DNA from: Sambucus nigra
Taxonomy: Eukaryota; Streptophyta; Magnoliopsida; Dipsacales; Adoxaceae
NCBI GenBank assembly: GCA_949130495.1
Contig: CASBWL010000404.1
Span: 310,001-374,000, forward strand
Reading direction: 5' to 3'
DNA length: 64,000 bases
Shown in pieces: positions 1 to 12,555 of the stretch. The translations under genes and the position numbers were made by a program. Position 1 is the stretch's first letter, and every line of letters begins with the position of its first letter. The notes beneath the pieces were generated by a model. The model saw nothing but the letters and a program-made list of their open reading frames with translations, did no database searches and was not told the DNA's origin.

Positions 1-1743
1 CTTCCTCCCTTGCTAAATCTAAAGGATAAATGTGTTAGTGTTTGCATACTTTAGCGTTTGTACTTCATGTCATATTCATATGCTAAATATATGCTTGTCT
101 AGTCATTTTCTAGTCATTGCTTTATTTCATATCACATGCTAGAAATCATGATTTGTTTATCTTTTTGTATTATATTTTGTGTTTGATTTAACTGAAAAAA
201 ATATAAAAAGATTTTTGTTTATCATTTGTGTTTTTATTTATTCCATTTAAGCTTAATGAAAAATACAAATGATTTTTGTTTAGTCTTTTGAGTATATATC
301 TTTATTTTTGATTAAAAATGTTAAAAACTCAAAAAGAATTTGTTTTGTGTGTATTTTAGTTTGACACACTTTATGTGGCATATACTTTTGTTTGAATCCC
401 ATCATTTACGCTCCCACGTGGCTAGAACTTTTGGTTTAGATTTTCAATCCTTAAAATGTTCTTTACCATGTTTTCTATGGAGTAGTTGGATTTTGTATTG
501 TTTAAATGGATTCTATTTCTATATGCCTCTTTTCACACATGCACGAGCTCTTTTGAAATCTTAATGTCACATGTTATATTTGAGCTTTTTGAGGTGTTCT
601 CCTATCAATCTAGTCATCTACATATCTATGACCTAGGAGGACTAGTGCATGTCAAAATCCGTTGCATGTGAGATTTGTGTGAAAAATGAAAACATGATAA
701 ATTAATATATGCACGGGGAAGGGCTCCGAAAGGATGAATTAAATCCTTTGCGATAGTAAGCCACCGTTGATTGGATCTAAAAGAAATACGTGATCCAAAG
801 GCCTAAAAACAGAATATTTGGCATTAAACAGAAAGCAATTGCCAAGGCCTATGTTTGTTTGATATATTCATTCAAAAGCAAAAGAATATATATGCTAATT
901 GAGTGAGAATTGGATGGTATATCAACGGTTTGCACAATGTCCGTTTATCCTAGTTGTCGTTAATGTCATGACTCTATTTGGTTTGTAGAATCATCATCAT
1001 GCTAGGCCTGTATGCATTGTGTATGTTTGTTCATTGAGTTCAATCTTTATATTGTCACATGAGGTTATATTTAACTGTGATGATGTTTGCAATTAAATGA
1101 GAACTCCGTGAACGTGTCTTAAGTGTTTGGGTCTAAATTTAATTATTGCTAGTACACACCCCTACACTTCCGTTTCCATATGACACATTTTTGCCATACG
1201 AGTGTGCAAACTTATTGTATTTTGTGTCATGTGTGTGTTTATATCTATATATATATGCAAGTGCTCTATTGGTATATCTTTAATACCTATATATATGATA
1301 TTTATTTGTCTTTGCCTTGCTTTTATTGCCCATATGCTTTCATGTCTTTTCACTTTAAGCTTCCACATGCTGTTTATTAGTTCTTTATCCTTTGCCTATT
1401 CCCGAACAAAAAGGGGGAGAATGATGATAGGGGGAGAAATGGTATATCGTATCTTAGTTTGGGGGAGATTTATCTTAGGGGGAGACGTCTTTCTAAGTAG
1501 GTCATGTGTTTGATAAAGGGGAATAATTAATTAATTGCATTTAATATTTTGATATTCCCTATGCATTTGATGAGTTTGCTTAAGTGTGCAGGAATTATTC
1601 TAAAGAGGCATCTTTCTATGGCAAAGCGTTTGATCCTTGGGTTGAGTCAAGTTTGGGTGGGTTATGTTTTGAGTCTAGTGAGCTTGACGGCCCTTTAGGA
1701 TTTTTGTTTGGTTTTTGTCCCGGAATAGCCAAAGGGGGAGATT
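1..1743 (+). mobile_element. 3' non-coding part of a SIRE-like Ty1/copia element
   Basis: No domain-bearing ORF is visible here. From about 1402 the sequence has several GGGGGAG runs (around 1408, 1428, 1462, 1478) and ends in a purine tract directly before an LTR. That arrangement is typical of the stretch between pol and the 3' LTR in plant copia elements of the SIRE/Maximus group. The pol genes would lie left of the window. Positions 1-1400 are AT-rich and I recognise nothing definite in them. Confidence 0.5.
1731..1743 (+). promoter_or_regulatory. polypurine tract of the copia element
   Basis: The tract AAAGGGGGAGA lies two bases before the TG that opens the LTR at 1744. It would prime plus-strand DNA synthesis. 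Confidence 0.65.
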
Positions 1744-2111
1744 TGTAAGGACACAAATTTCCAATTGAGTCCATATATAGTTTTGGCTCAATTCCGGACA
1801 AAAACATTTATTCATAGGATAGTATTTAATTGTAATATTCTCAAGCCTATGAAGTGTGTGTTGAAGACGTAGCGGCAAAGAATATAAAGCTTCATCAAAA
1901 TGCCGGTTTGTGTGCCTCGTTTCTACGTAATCAACTAAGGTTCCATGCTCCCAAGGTATGAATGTAATTATATTTATATAGGAGCTTGGAACAATATTTA
2001 TTGGGTGTTAGGTGTAATAAAAACTGCATTTTATTTTCAGAAAGAATCAATTAGAACTTTAAAATAAGTATATAAAGTTTCTGGGCCAAAATCAAATTTT
2101 ACAAACTTTCT

Positions 2112-2345
2112 GGTCGTTCGTTAGAAATGTCGTTCGAACGAGTTTTTTCGTTCGAACCAAGTTTCGTTCGAACGAGTTTTTCGTTCGAACCAGTTTTCGT
2201 TCGAACGAGTTTTCCAACGACCCTAAACTGGTCAGTCGTTCGATATGTCGTTCGAACGAGTTTGGTCGTTCTAACGAGATATCTAACGAGTTTCTAACGA
2301 GCCCAGGCTGGTCGCTCGTTAGAAGTCTCGTTCGAACGAGACGCC
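2112..2345. repeat. palindrome cluster, TTCGAA type, in the copia LTR
   Basis: Seven TTCGAA sites occur at 2133, 2151, 2167, 2184, 2200, 2251 and 2331. Five are embedded in the 10-bp palindrome CGTTCGAACG. The 14-bp palindrome CTCGTTCGAACGAG is complete at 2327-2340. Between them are CTAACGAG and CTCGTTAGAAG variants. The 26 bases at 2315-2340 are identical to 57985-58010 and 58038-58063, and their reverse complement occurs at 31313-31338 and 38645-38670 in gypsy LTRs. Confidence 0.9.
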
Positions 2346-2600
2346 AGGGCGGGAACAGTTTTGAGCAGTTTTTGGCAGTTTTCACCCACTTTCCCCACTT
2401 GGTTTTTAACCAACTTTTTCAAGACTTATTAAGGACGGGAAACACATTTTTCTAATCAACTTTTCCAACCTTGTTTATCTCCTAGAGAGAGTTTGAGAGC
2501 AAAAATAGTTTAGGAAAATGTTCAAGTTTTGAGTGTTGTTTTTCAAAGAAAAATTCATATACCACTCTAGTGTTTACACCCAATAGTTATTTATCCAAGC

Positions 2601-2612
2601 TCTATATATACA
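2601..2612 (+). promoter_or_regulatory. possible TATA box of the copia LTR
   Basis: TCTATATATACA is the clearest TATA-like word in this LTR. It lies about 0.86 kb after the LTR start. No transcript evidence is available. Confidence 0.35.
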
Positions 2613-3399
2613 TATCTTTACTTGGAGTTTTTGGCACCGGTTTTCTCTACCGAATTCAAGAAGAGACGTTTCGGGTTTGCTTCTACACCCCATCACAAAG
2701 AAGACTTTTTGTTGAGATTCTACCCACACGGAGAAAGGCTCCATGCTTGGGTGACGGTGACCATATACAGTCCCATCGGTGGATTCAGAGACCGCGGTGG
2801 TGTTCCGAGGTTATCCGCTAGGAAGAGGTTTCTACGAGAAGGAGCAACAAGGCTTGAGAGGGTTTGAGTCGAGGATGTAAGTCTTTTGTCTTGTAATTGT
2901 AATTCCATATCTAGTGGACTTGTGGCTAGGGCCGTCCGAGGTTGTTTCCCGTCTTGGGTTTTTCCTCTTACATCTCGGCGTAGTGTGATATTGTTTATTT
3001 TATCTTGCATCATAATTTAGAACGCATGCTTAGAATAAATTCAAGATAAAAGTTGGTTTAATTATCACACTCATTTAATTTGGGACTAAATTAAATATTG
3101 GGTAAATTTGGTTTATTCAAGTCATTTGCTAAAATTGGTTTCGTCTAACTTTGGATAATTGAAAATTATGACTTAGGCAAATTCTAGGACTTGGATCTAA
3201 TTTATTGGACTTAAACGGTTTAAGTGAGTAACAATTAATTTGGTGTATTTCATTAATTATTCACTTTTGTTTATGTTAATTTTTTGAAAGTTGAACCATC
3301 ACACTTATATACGCTTCCGCATCTTTTGAGTTTAAATAAAAAGGAGATTATTAACTTTGATTTTAATTGAGAAAATCACCCTCCCGGGGATCCATCTTT

Positions 3400-3678
3400 C
3401 ACAAAAACGACCATACGGTTAATAGAAATAAAATTCACTTTTATAATTAAAATAATTATATTCCTGACGCGACTGTCACATGCGTCTCAACAATAATTTC
3501 CAAATTGCCGTATTTCAATCTCACGACAAGTTTCATAATTCAATATTCATATATACACATTATAATCAAATACCAACTCGCATCTCGCTAGTATTTTAAT
3601 CCGGATTAATTTCCAATTAATACACGTTTAATTTAATTAATCCCATAAATAAATATCACAAAAATACGGGGTATTACA
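3400..3678 (-). repeat. truncated 3' LTR of element A
   Basis: On the minus strand the LTR starts at 3678 with TGTAATACCCCGTATTTTTG and matches the first ~280 bases of the LTRs of C and D. Similarity stops near 3400, next to the copia LTR, so about 2.6 kb is missing. Confidence 0.85.
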
Positions 3679-3692
3679 TACTTCCCCCCTAA
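3679..3692 (-). promoter_or_regulatory. polypurine tract of element A
   Basis: On the minus strand it reads TTATTAGGGGGGAAGTA, ending directly at the LTR start. The same tract precedes the LTRs of C and D. Confidence 0.75.
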
Positions 3693-3720
3693 TAACAGAA
3701 TTTCGTCCCGAAATTTGGAA

Positions 3721-6700
3721 CTAGAAAGTACCTGGTAAGAACAACTCCGGATAACGTTCGCGCATCTCATCCTCGCGATCCCATGTGGACTCCTCGACAT
3801 TATGATGTCGCCACTGAACACGCACTAACGAAACTATCTTTGACCGCAATTTCCTCACTTCGGTCCAAAATAGCAATCGGCCCCTCCTCGTAGGAGCTAT
3901 CATGCTGGAGATCGATGTCCTCCAAAGCAATGTGAGAATGAGCCAAATCGTCTCTAAGATATTTCCTTAGCGAGGAAATATGAAACACATCGTGAATCCG
4001 ATGCAAATGCTCCGGTAATCCAAGCCTATACGCAACTGTTCCAATCCGCTCAATAATAGGAAATGGTCCCACATATCTCGGTGCCAACTTCCCTTTCTTC
4101 CCGAAACGCATAATCCCCTTCATAGGAGATATTCTGAGAAAAACCTAGTCCCCCACTTGGAACTCTCTGAAGAACCTCTTCGCATCAGCATAGCTCTTCT
4201 GCCAATCCTGAGCTACCCGAATGCGACTCCGAATCAATTCTATCCTTGCCGAAGTATCCTGAATCACTTTCGGCCCAAGTAGTTTGTTATCCCCCACCTC
4301 CAACCAACATTCTGGGGAACAACAAGGTCTACCGTACAACGCCTCAAATGGAGCCATGCCAATGGTGAACTGGTAGGAGTTGTTGTAAGAAAACTCCACC
4401 AGTGGAAGATACTGCTCCCATCCACCTCTGAAATCAATGATGCACATACGCAACATGTCCTCCAACATCTGGTTTGTACGCTCGGTTTGCCCATCGATCT
4501 GCGGGTGATACGCCGTACTCAACCGCAATTCCGTGCCCATGGCCTCCTGAAAACTTTCCCAAAACCGTGAAACAAATATCTTGTCTCGGTCAGACACGAT
4601 ATTTAGGGGCACACCGTGAAGTCTCACTATCTCTGCAATAAAGAGCTGGGCATACTGTCCCGTAGTGTAGTCTGTCCTTACAGGTAGAAAATGAGCGACT
4701 TTGGACAACCTGTCCACAATTACCCAAATAGAGTCGTGACCTCTTTGTGACGTAGGCAACCCCGTGATAAAATCCATGGATATGCTCTCCCACATCCACA
4801 TCGGGACCTCCAATGGCTGTAGAAGTCCTGCCGGTCTCTGATGATCCACTTTTACAAGCTGACAAGTGGCGCATTTAAAAACAAACACGGCAATATCTCT
4901 CTTCATCCCGCTCCACCAATACTGTTGTCTCATGTCTTGGTACATTTTGTCCCCACCGGGATGTACCGCGAACCGTGAGCCGTGCGACTCTGCCATCACC
5001 TCGTGCCGCAATTCCTCCCCTTCTAGAACTACCAATATCCCATTGAAATGTAATCCTCCGTCTGAGCTAACGGTGTAGGATTCGGCTCCTTCTACTAGTA
5101 ATCGAACTATCTGCTCCTGACAGAACGAGTCATTTGCCTGGGCCTTTACCACCTTCATGACAATCTGCGGCGTAACAGTCATCACAGACATGAATGATCT
5201 GGCCACTGCATCCTGGTGTCCCAACTCCTTCCACTTGGCCTTCCACACCCCTGCCACCTCATCTACTGGCCTACGGCTCAACGCGTCTGCTACCACGTTA
5301 GCCTTCCTCGGGTGATACTGGATATCAAACTGATAATCCTTCACAAACTCAAGCCACCTTCACTGCCGCATATTCAACTCCTTCTGCGTGAATAGGTACT
5401 GTAGGGACTTGTGGTCTGTGAACAATCGAAACTTCTCCCCCAAAAGGTAATGTCTCCAAACCCGAAGGGAAAATACAACTGCCGCCAACTCCAAGTCATG
5501 AGTGGGGTAATTCTTCTCATGAGGCTTTCACTTACGGGAAGCATAAGCTATGGCCTGACTCTCCTGCTGCAATACACCTCAAAGTCCTTGCAAGGACGCG
5601 TCGGTGTAGACTAGATACTCAACTACCAGTCTCGGTAATGCTAACAGAGGTGCTGAGGTCAAATTATCCTTCAACTCATCGAATGCCAACTGACAGGCAT
5701 CACTCCAGATGAATGGCACACCCTTATGACTCAGATGTGTCAAACGACCCGCTATCTTCGAAAATCCCCGAATGAACCTCCTGTAGTATCCTGCTAGGCC
5801 CAAGAAACTACGGATCTCAATCGGTGTCATGGGCTGTCCCCACTCCCTCACCGCGGATACCTTCCCCGGATCAACAGATATCCCCCGGTCGGAAATAATG
5901 TGTCCCAAAAACTGGACCTCCTTCAGCCAAAACCCGCACTTCTCGTACTTTGCATACAACTCGTTCTAACATAGCGTCTGCAAAACTTGCCTCAAATGAT
6001 CGGCGTGCTCCTCCACTGTTTGGGAGTAAACCAGAATATCATCAATGAAGATAATGACGAACTGATCAAGGAACTCTCTGAACACCCTATTCATCAAGTC
6101 CATAAACACTGCTGGAGCGTTGGTCAAACCAAAAGGCATAACCCGAAACTCATAAGAACCATATCTCGTTAAGAACGCGGTCTTTGAGACATCCTCTTCC
6201 CTGATACGCAACTGATGGTATCCCGATCGCAAATCAATCTTTGAGAAGAAAGAAGCTCCTCTCAACTGGTCGAATAAGTCATCGATTCGAGGCAACGGAT
6301 ACTTATTCTGTATCGTGACCTTATTCAACTCTCGGTAATCCACACACAATCTCAGTGAACCATCTCTCTTCTTCACGAACAACACAGGGGCACCCCACGG
6401 CGAAGTACTCCTCCGTATAAACCCCTGACCCAATAACTGCTCAATCTGATCCCGTAGCTCTCGCATCTCTACCGGAGCCATACGGTACGGTGCGCGTGCT
6501 ATAGGTCTCGTACCTGGTAATAAGTCTATGACAAAGTCTATCTCTCGACTGGGGGGTAGGCCTGATATCTCCTGAAACACATCTGAATACTCCCTGACAA
6601 CTGGGATCGAATCTAAAGGAATCACAACCTCCTTAGAGGTATCCTCCTCTATGTAATACAAATGAGCGGTTGAGCCTCCCTCTGTGCGAGGCATCGCCAC

Positions 6701-7267
6701 TACAAACATCTCTTGCCCCGGAATGGCAAAAACAATGCTCCCACCGAAGCAATCAATCATGGCTCTATAGTCTGCGAGCCAATCCATACCGATAATCACA
6801 TCGTGCACATGCATATCTAATACCAACATGTCTGCAGGTAATACCAGACTACCAATCTCTACCCCCACTCCCCGGCATATAAAGAAAATAATTGACCAAC
6901 CCCGCAATGGTGAGTCTACACACATCACTGTGCTCTCTTCTGTGGCTAACAACCCTAAGGCTTTCACAAAATGTGTAGCTATAAGACAATGCGTTGCCCC
7001 CGTATCAAACAAAACCCGACCCATAGTGCCATGGATAGGAAACATACCCTCAATCGCGGGTGGGGCCTGTGGAGCTGCTGCCTGCTGAAACTGGTATACT
7101 CTCCCATACTGCAGCTGTCCCTGCTGAACTAGGACCGTTGGAATGGGTGGCAATGCTGCCATCTGTGGTGGCGCCGGGAGGGCGGCGGGAAACACGGGTC
7201 TCTGTGGCTCCTGTCGAGTACCCTGCTGCTGCTGCGGGGCCCTGCCCCTATCAGGATAGTCCTGGCG
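3721..7267 (-). pseudogene. element A pol: protease, RT, RNase H, integrase, chromodomain
   Basis: This is the pol part of a chromovirus polyprotein. From the N-terminus: aspartic protease (LFDTGATHC near 7010); RT with the catalytic FIDDILVYS near 6040; RNase H (LVYTDAS near 5610); integrase with CxxC (KCATCQLV) and DDE-context motifs [18 protein letters not shown] and DGQTERTNQ; then a C-terminal chromodomain with [13 protein letters not shown]. The frame is that of the gag remnant. It stays open from 7381 to 5969, then has stops at 5966, 5579, 5528, 5360 and 4145. A 2-base deletion relative to D near 3856 shifts the last ~45 residues into another frame. The motif set is otherwise intact, so decay looks moderate. 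It cannot yield a full product. Confidence 0.93.
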
Positions 7268-8353
7268 TTTATGGCCAGTCTTGCCACAAACAAAACACTT
7301 CCTCGGGAAGTTCCCCCCTCTCTGTCCCTGCTGTCCCCAGCCCTGGTGGCCGTTACCGTTCCTCCCCTGGCCCTGCTGGCCCTACTGAAACTGCTGTTGA
7401 CCAATCTGACCCTGCTGGTTCTAATGGCCGTTCGGACCCTGATGGACCTGCCGGAAACCTCCCTGTCCGTGCCTGAAATTTCCCGACCTGAACCTCTTAT
7501 GATCCCCCTGCTGGGAACCCTGGTCACCCTGTCTCTGCCCCTAAACAGATTTTGCCCCGCTGGCACCATTTCCCCCAGTCCTGCCCTGATGGCTGGACTC
7601 TCCTGACCTTTTGCCTTCAGCCATGTGAAAGCGGTGATCCTGGTAGTGTAACAGTGCAGCGTTAACCACATCAGAGTAAGTGGCCAACGATAGATTCCCC
7701 AACAAATGCTGACGGATCCTCCAAGTCAACCCGTCTGTAAATTTCTATATCTTCTTCTCCTCTGTCGGTATCTCATCCGGAACGATATTCAACAGATTTG
7801 TGAATTTGGCCTCATACTCGGCCACAGTCTTATCTTCCTGCCTGAGATTCATCAACTTCCTCCTCATTTCCGTGTGAACAGCTGACGGAAAGTACTTGCG
7901 GTCAAACCGCACCCAAAACTCCTGTATAGTGAGAGTATCTCTCTCCTCCACGGTGGTACTAGACTCCCACCACTGCAGTGCAGACCCCACTAGCTTAAAG
8001 GTAGCTTGTATCTACTTCTAGACATCGGTGCACTCATACATCCTCAGGTGCCGCTGAATGTCCTTCCTCCACTGACTCGAAACCATTACATCGGAGCTAC
8101 CTGCGAACTCCGGTGGGTGTGCTTTCTGAAAAGCATCACGTACACGTTCCCAAGCAGACGGAAATGCATGTGCCTGAACTGGCGCGGCTACTGGTGCCTG
8201 AGGTGGTGCCTGCTGAACTACGGCTAGTGCGGTATTTACTTCCTGGGCCACAATGGCTGCAACCTCGGCGGCATTCATCGTGCCCTGAACTGGTGCGGGT
8301 TGTGGTTCTGGCCTTGCATTCCTGGGAACCCGTTGTGCACGTCGTGGAGGCAT
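7268..8353 (-). pseudogene. element A gag with mutated zinc knuckle
   Basis: The start MPPRRAQRVPR follows the primer-site leader. An N-terminal A/P/Q-rich segment leads into the retrotransposon gag (capsid-like) domain, with WRKDIQRHLRMYEC and FDRKYFPSAVHTEMRRK, then a Q/G-rich linker and one zinc knuckle. In-frame stops lie at 8018, 8012, 7745, 7541, 7421 and 7382. Several read TAG where D keeps a sense codon, most often CAG. The knuckle reads [14 protein letters not shown], so the last Cys of CCHC is Tyr; D and C keep Cys. Gag would form the particle and bind the element RNA. This copy is non-functional. Confidence 0.92.
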
Positions 8354-8523
8354 TCTGAAATAAGAATGAAGTTTATAAGTTCACAGTTATAAACTTGAAA
8401 TAGCTAAAGAACGTAGCATAAACAAAAGAATACAACAGTCCTAAAATATAGGGCTCTACATCAAAGAAAGCTCAGCGGAAACATAATAAGCCGTACAGAT
8501 CCTAAAGGACACTAGAACCTGAT

Positions 8524-8535
8524 GCTCTGATACCA
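8524..8535 (-). promoter_or_regulatory. primer binding site of element A
   Basis: On the minus strand it reads TGGTATCAGAGC, matching the 3' end of plant initiator Met-tRNA, two bases after the 5' LTR. Confidence 0.85.
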
Positions 8536-8537
8536 CC

Positions 8538-8684
8538 TGTGACACCCCGACTAATTAAATACCGGGTAGCTACTCCTTTATTAAATTAATACAAAATGCC
8601 AAGTTGGTCCAGTTAATAGCATCACTGTCGAAAACGTTTTAATGATTACTAACCACCCGGTATTTAATTAGTCGGGGTGTCACA
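8538..8684. repeat. 147-bp foldback made of two inverted LTR ends
   Basis: Positions 8538 to about 8656 are the last ~119 bases of a chromovirus LTR on the minus strand (next to A's primer site). From about 8655 to 8684 the same LTR terminus appears again on the plus strand. The outer ~30 bases are perfect inverted repeats beginning TGTGACACCCCGAC. Plus-strand internal sequence with a primer site would be expected after 8684 if this were a normal LTR end, but it is absent. Confidence 0.85.
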
Positions 8685-9538
8685 TGAGGACCGCGATAAA
8701 GGTCATTTTCCTTGCGGCATTGTCATGGATTGCTGCAATGACTACTATAGAATAGTAGTTATAATTATCTATGTACCGCTATAGTAGAGAATGGTGCAAA
8801 ACTTGAATTACCCAGTGTGGTTAGATGAGGAAAAAGTTTAAGAGGTCTTTGACGAGGACAGTGCATTGAAGTTGATCTAGGCGGAAATAGTGTAATTTCA
8901 CTTCTAGGAAGTTGAAGGCTTGAAAGCTTTGGCTTAGAGTTGTGTATGGAAATACCCATATGTGAACATTTGAGGAATTTTTTTCACTCGTTGGAACAAT
9001 GTGAAATGGTGGGAACGATGGTCACCATATTTAGAGGATCATGATATTTTTCTCATAAATTAATCTTACAGATGGTTTTAAACTATAAATTCCCTTGATT
9101 TAGAATAAAGTGAATGCAGTTTCTAGGTTATTCACATAAGAATCGGTCAGAGACCGATGGTGAATAAAGAGTGACATGGTTGAGTGAACTTAGTACCGGA
9201 GTAAGGTAGGTACAATGGAGAAAGAGGCTTCTCCAGTGGAATAATAGACTCACTAGTAAATTGGACTTAGGTATAGTGAGTTATAGTTGTTTTATTGCAG
9301 GGTGTGAAATCTGCAATGAAAAATTAAAGTTGTGAGACTTTGTGAATTTTAAGAGTCTAATGTGATAAAGACTCTTGGGCTTCGAATTGGAATTTCGGAT
9401 GTAATTGGGATACGAGCTAGTTGTTATAAGCTTAATATTTATTTATATTATAAGTAAGTGAATAATTATGAGATTAAGTCGAATATTTATATTCGGGAAA
9501 TACGGGCTAATGTTAGGAGAGATATACACGATTAGCCG

Positions 9539-9542
<4 letters not shown>

Positions 9543-9586
<44 letters not shown>
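9543..9586. repeat. (TA)n microsatellite
   Basis: An uninterrupted TA run of about 44 bases inside element E. Confidence 0.95.
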
Positions 9587-9587
<1 letters not shown>

Positions 9588-11940
9588 GAGCATATTGAGA
9601 CTTATATGTATGATATGTTTAAATATATATGTATGTGATTGGTATATTTTGTATGAAACATACCCCTCGAGTACTATCATGGGAAGTTATGCATTTTGGG
9701 TGAGGCCCCTAGCTTGAGGAGAAGGGAGCATATAGTCACCAGGTCATAGTGTCCATTTTATATTGTGTGATTTTTATCAGGAATGAGACGTGGTGGGTAT
9801 GTTTCGTTCCCATTTTCGAGGAGGAACTATGATCGCTTCCCATTCGTTGTGATTTGGTTTTTACCAAGTCGGTGTAATAGTCCGACCGTTGGTACCCAGG
9901 ATGATGTGTGAGTAATTCCCAGGAAGATGATAGCATTGAGAGACTAAACCCATTGAGTTATAGCTCTGAGGGATTGTTATTATACTTATATAGTGTGTGA
10001 TATATAAGTACGGATATACTTGATGTGTATAGTATAATGTATATATATTTACATAAGATGTGAAATAGATATATACAGACATAATAAAGAATGGAATGGG
10101 AGATAAATTCTGGATGATCTCGCCTTGATTATATGTTTAGATGGAACTTCGATGAGGAGATGTTTCATTACCATGATTTGAGTGCATGGGGACCTTATAG
10201 ATATAATTTAAGGTATGCAGGATTTATAGTTAAGCTGGGAGTTAAGCTTGTTGTTATTCGCGCGAAGGACTTAATGTCAGTGCAAGCGCTTATGGTATGG
10301 CTCCTTGATAGAATTGAGTGTTCTGACCATATTTTATTGGTAGATCGGATGGGATTATCCTCGTTGCATATTTGAAGCTAACAAGACACTCCACGTATGA
10401 ACCTTAATGAAGTCGGGAGTGGACAGATGTTATAAAATGCAAGGATGTTGGTTTTGACGATAAGTCACCTAGTGTAGAGGAAACACTATTGAGTGACAAC
10501 CATTTGATGACTGTATAATTATATAGAGATATAAGTGATATGAAGAAGCACCGAAATTTTCCTCTCACCGCAAGTATGTGAGTGAGGTAAGATAAAGGAA
10601 ACTAATTTGAGACTTATAGCCAGACTTTGAATATAATGGAAATTCAGAGGAAATACATTTTGGGTATGATGTTCATAATGCTTTTGTCGAGAGTGGGCTC
10701 CCTGATTAGTTGGGCTTTCCATTTGGTCAACATGGAAGGATTTTGTGGTAAAAGTACATTAGTAGATTAACGAATATGATTTAGAACGTCCCGTTGGTGT
10801 CCCTTAGACCGTTATATCTCGATGACTGACGATGCGAGGGAGTAGTGTAACAGGAGGGTTCCTTATTTGGATTTCTCTTTGCAAGACGTCCCACGCATGA
10901 AACCAAGCAAATGTTGGAAGTTGAGAGAGGTCTTGGGAACTAGGGATATAATTAGAATAGTACTCATATTACGTGTATTAGAAACACCTTGATCTTAGAA
11001 CTAACACGAAGTAAGGGAAATAAGACTATCGACACTGATATAAGAAGTCTATCGTGAGTTAATCACAAAAAGATTGATGGAATAATCTTGAGAAGGATTG
11101 AATTTCCAGGCATTGGGAGAATTAAATTTTGAAATTATTCGGGTTAGGAAAAACCCAGGTGCTAGTACCATGCCAAGGAAATGGGATCCATTGTTTAGAG
11201 AAGAGCATTACGTGTTGGACATTTATAATGGTTGTGAAAATATGCATGAATGATAGGGGGTATTGGTACCCTGGTTAGTTAAATTCCAAAAATTTCCGAG
11301 ATAGAAGGACGTAAAAATAAATGAGTAGAATATATGCCTAAGGGGTAGCTATAAACAAGGTTAAATGGTATGATGTATTGAATGTCATGCGACAATGATG
11401 ATAATTCAAGCATTAATATGCAACGAGAGCTAGCACACCTGAGATGGGTTGAAAGACTATGGAAAGCCATTTAAAAGGTACCTCTTGATGAAAAGGATAC
11501 CAATTTTTGGAATAGTATATGAGAATTAATACTTTAGTTATTTGGTATAGGGAATGTACCTTGGAGATTACGAGAGAGATAGTAACCTGAATATTTATAC
11601 AATACGTAGCGATTAGAATAAAATACGCATGAGAAGTGTATGATTAGGTTGTGAATATGCCTATGAATCTTAATAGGATGTGTGTATGCCTATTATGTGA
11701 TATTATTATTAAGTGCGCTAATGGGTGTTAACCCGGGGGTGCAGGAATTTCATATATATGAATAACAATGATGAGAATATATATATATCTATCTATCTAT
11801 ATATATATATATATGAGCATACGCCTCGAGATGGGTGGAATATAGTGGGAGACCATTATGTTAGGCTATATCTAAATTTAGTTAAACTAGGACGTAATGT
11901 ATATACCGATCCAAGAGTAGTGGTATAGGCTATATCTGAA

Positions 11941-11976
11941 CTTCGAGGACGAAATTCTGTTATAAGGGGAGAAGTA
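11941..11976 (+). promoter_or_regulatory. polypurine tract region of element E
   Basis: The sequence CTTCGAGGACGAAATTCTG followed by AAGGGGAGAAGTA directly precedes the LTR start. The same layout ends the internal regions of B, C and D. Confidence 0.7.
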
Positions 11977-12494
11977 TGTAATACCCCGTACTTTTAAAGA
12001 TATTTAAATTACACTGTGGATGTAATTTGAAGAATTATTATGAATAGTAATTCTAGGATTAATGAGTGAAATTAAATAAATTTAATGTTATAAAGTGAAT
12101 ATTAAATATTAGTTTTCAAGTGTCGGACTAATATTTACATGGATTATATTTTCTTATGAGACTAAGTATATGAGTGGATTATTTTTAATTACATGTCGCA
12201 GTTGGGTAAAGCGACAAAGGAAAATATTTTAAATCGGAAAATACGCGTATTGAACGTGTTGGGTCAAATAGTGAATTTTAGTTAAGTGGCTCGAATGGAG
12301 ATTTTGATTTGTCATTGGGTTCGGAATGACCGAGATAGTCAAAATAGAGTAACCAGGGGTAGTATTTGGGTTCCGGGCATTTTTGGACTAGTAGGGACTC
12401 ATAAATGATTACACGAGTCATTTTAATAATTGGGTATACACCCAATTTCGGGTTTAATAAGGGGAAAGCCCTTATTTTCCCCAAATATCAGCCC

Positions 12495-12555
<61 letters not shown>

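Larger units (their letters stand above)
1744..3395 (+). mobile_element. 3' LTR of the SIRE-like copia element
   Basis: It begins TGTAAGGACACAAATTTCC right after the polypurine tract. It contains a palindrome cluster (2112-2345), a TATA-like run at 2601 and a long leader-like segment. The right end is not clear. Similarity to chromovirus LTR sequence starts near 3400, so this LTR ends at or before that point, or was truncated there. A CA near 3304 is one possible natural end. Confidence 0.6.
3400..8684 (-). mobile_element. element A: Tekay-type Ty3/gypsy chromovirus, truncated
   Basis: The order on the minus strand is: remnant 5' LTR (8538-8684), primer site, gag, protease, RT, RNase H, integrase, chromodomain, polypurine tract, truncated 3' LTR (3400-3678). 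The polyprotein is collinear with elements C and D. Neither LTR is complete, so no target duplication can be read. Confidence 0.92.

Noticed and set aside
340..671. Short plus-strand ORFs as an env-like gene of the copia element
   Set aside because: They are short, overlapping, lack a recognisable signal or envelope pattern and lie in AT-rich sequence.
7060..7606. Plus-strand ORFs over element A (7060-7476, 7271-7606), rich in Pro, Leu and Ser
   Set aside because: They are antisense readings of the Q/G/R-rich gag linker; the minus strand has clear gag and protease motifs. The same holds for 62805-63258 over element D.
10133..10375. 80-residue ORF in element E as a host or element gene
   Set aside because: The matching region of B shows DNA similarity but no shared reading frame, so it is treated as non-coding.
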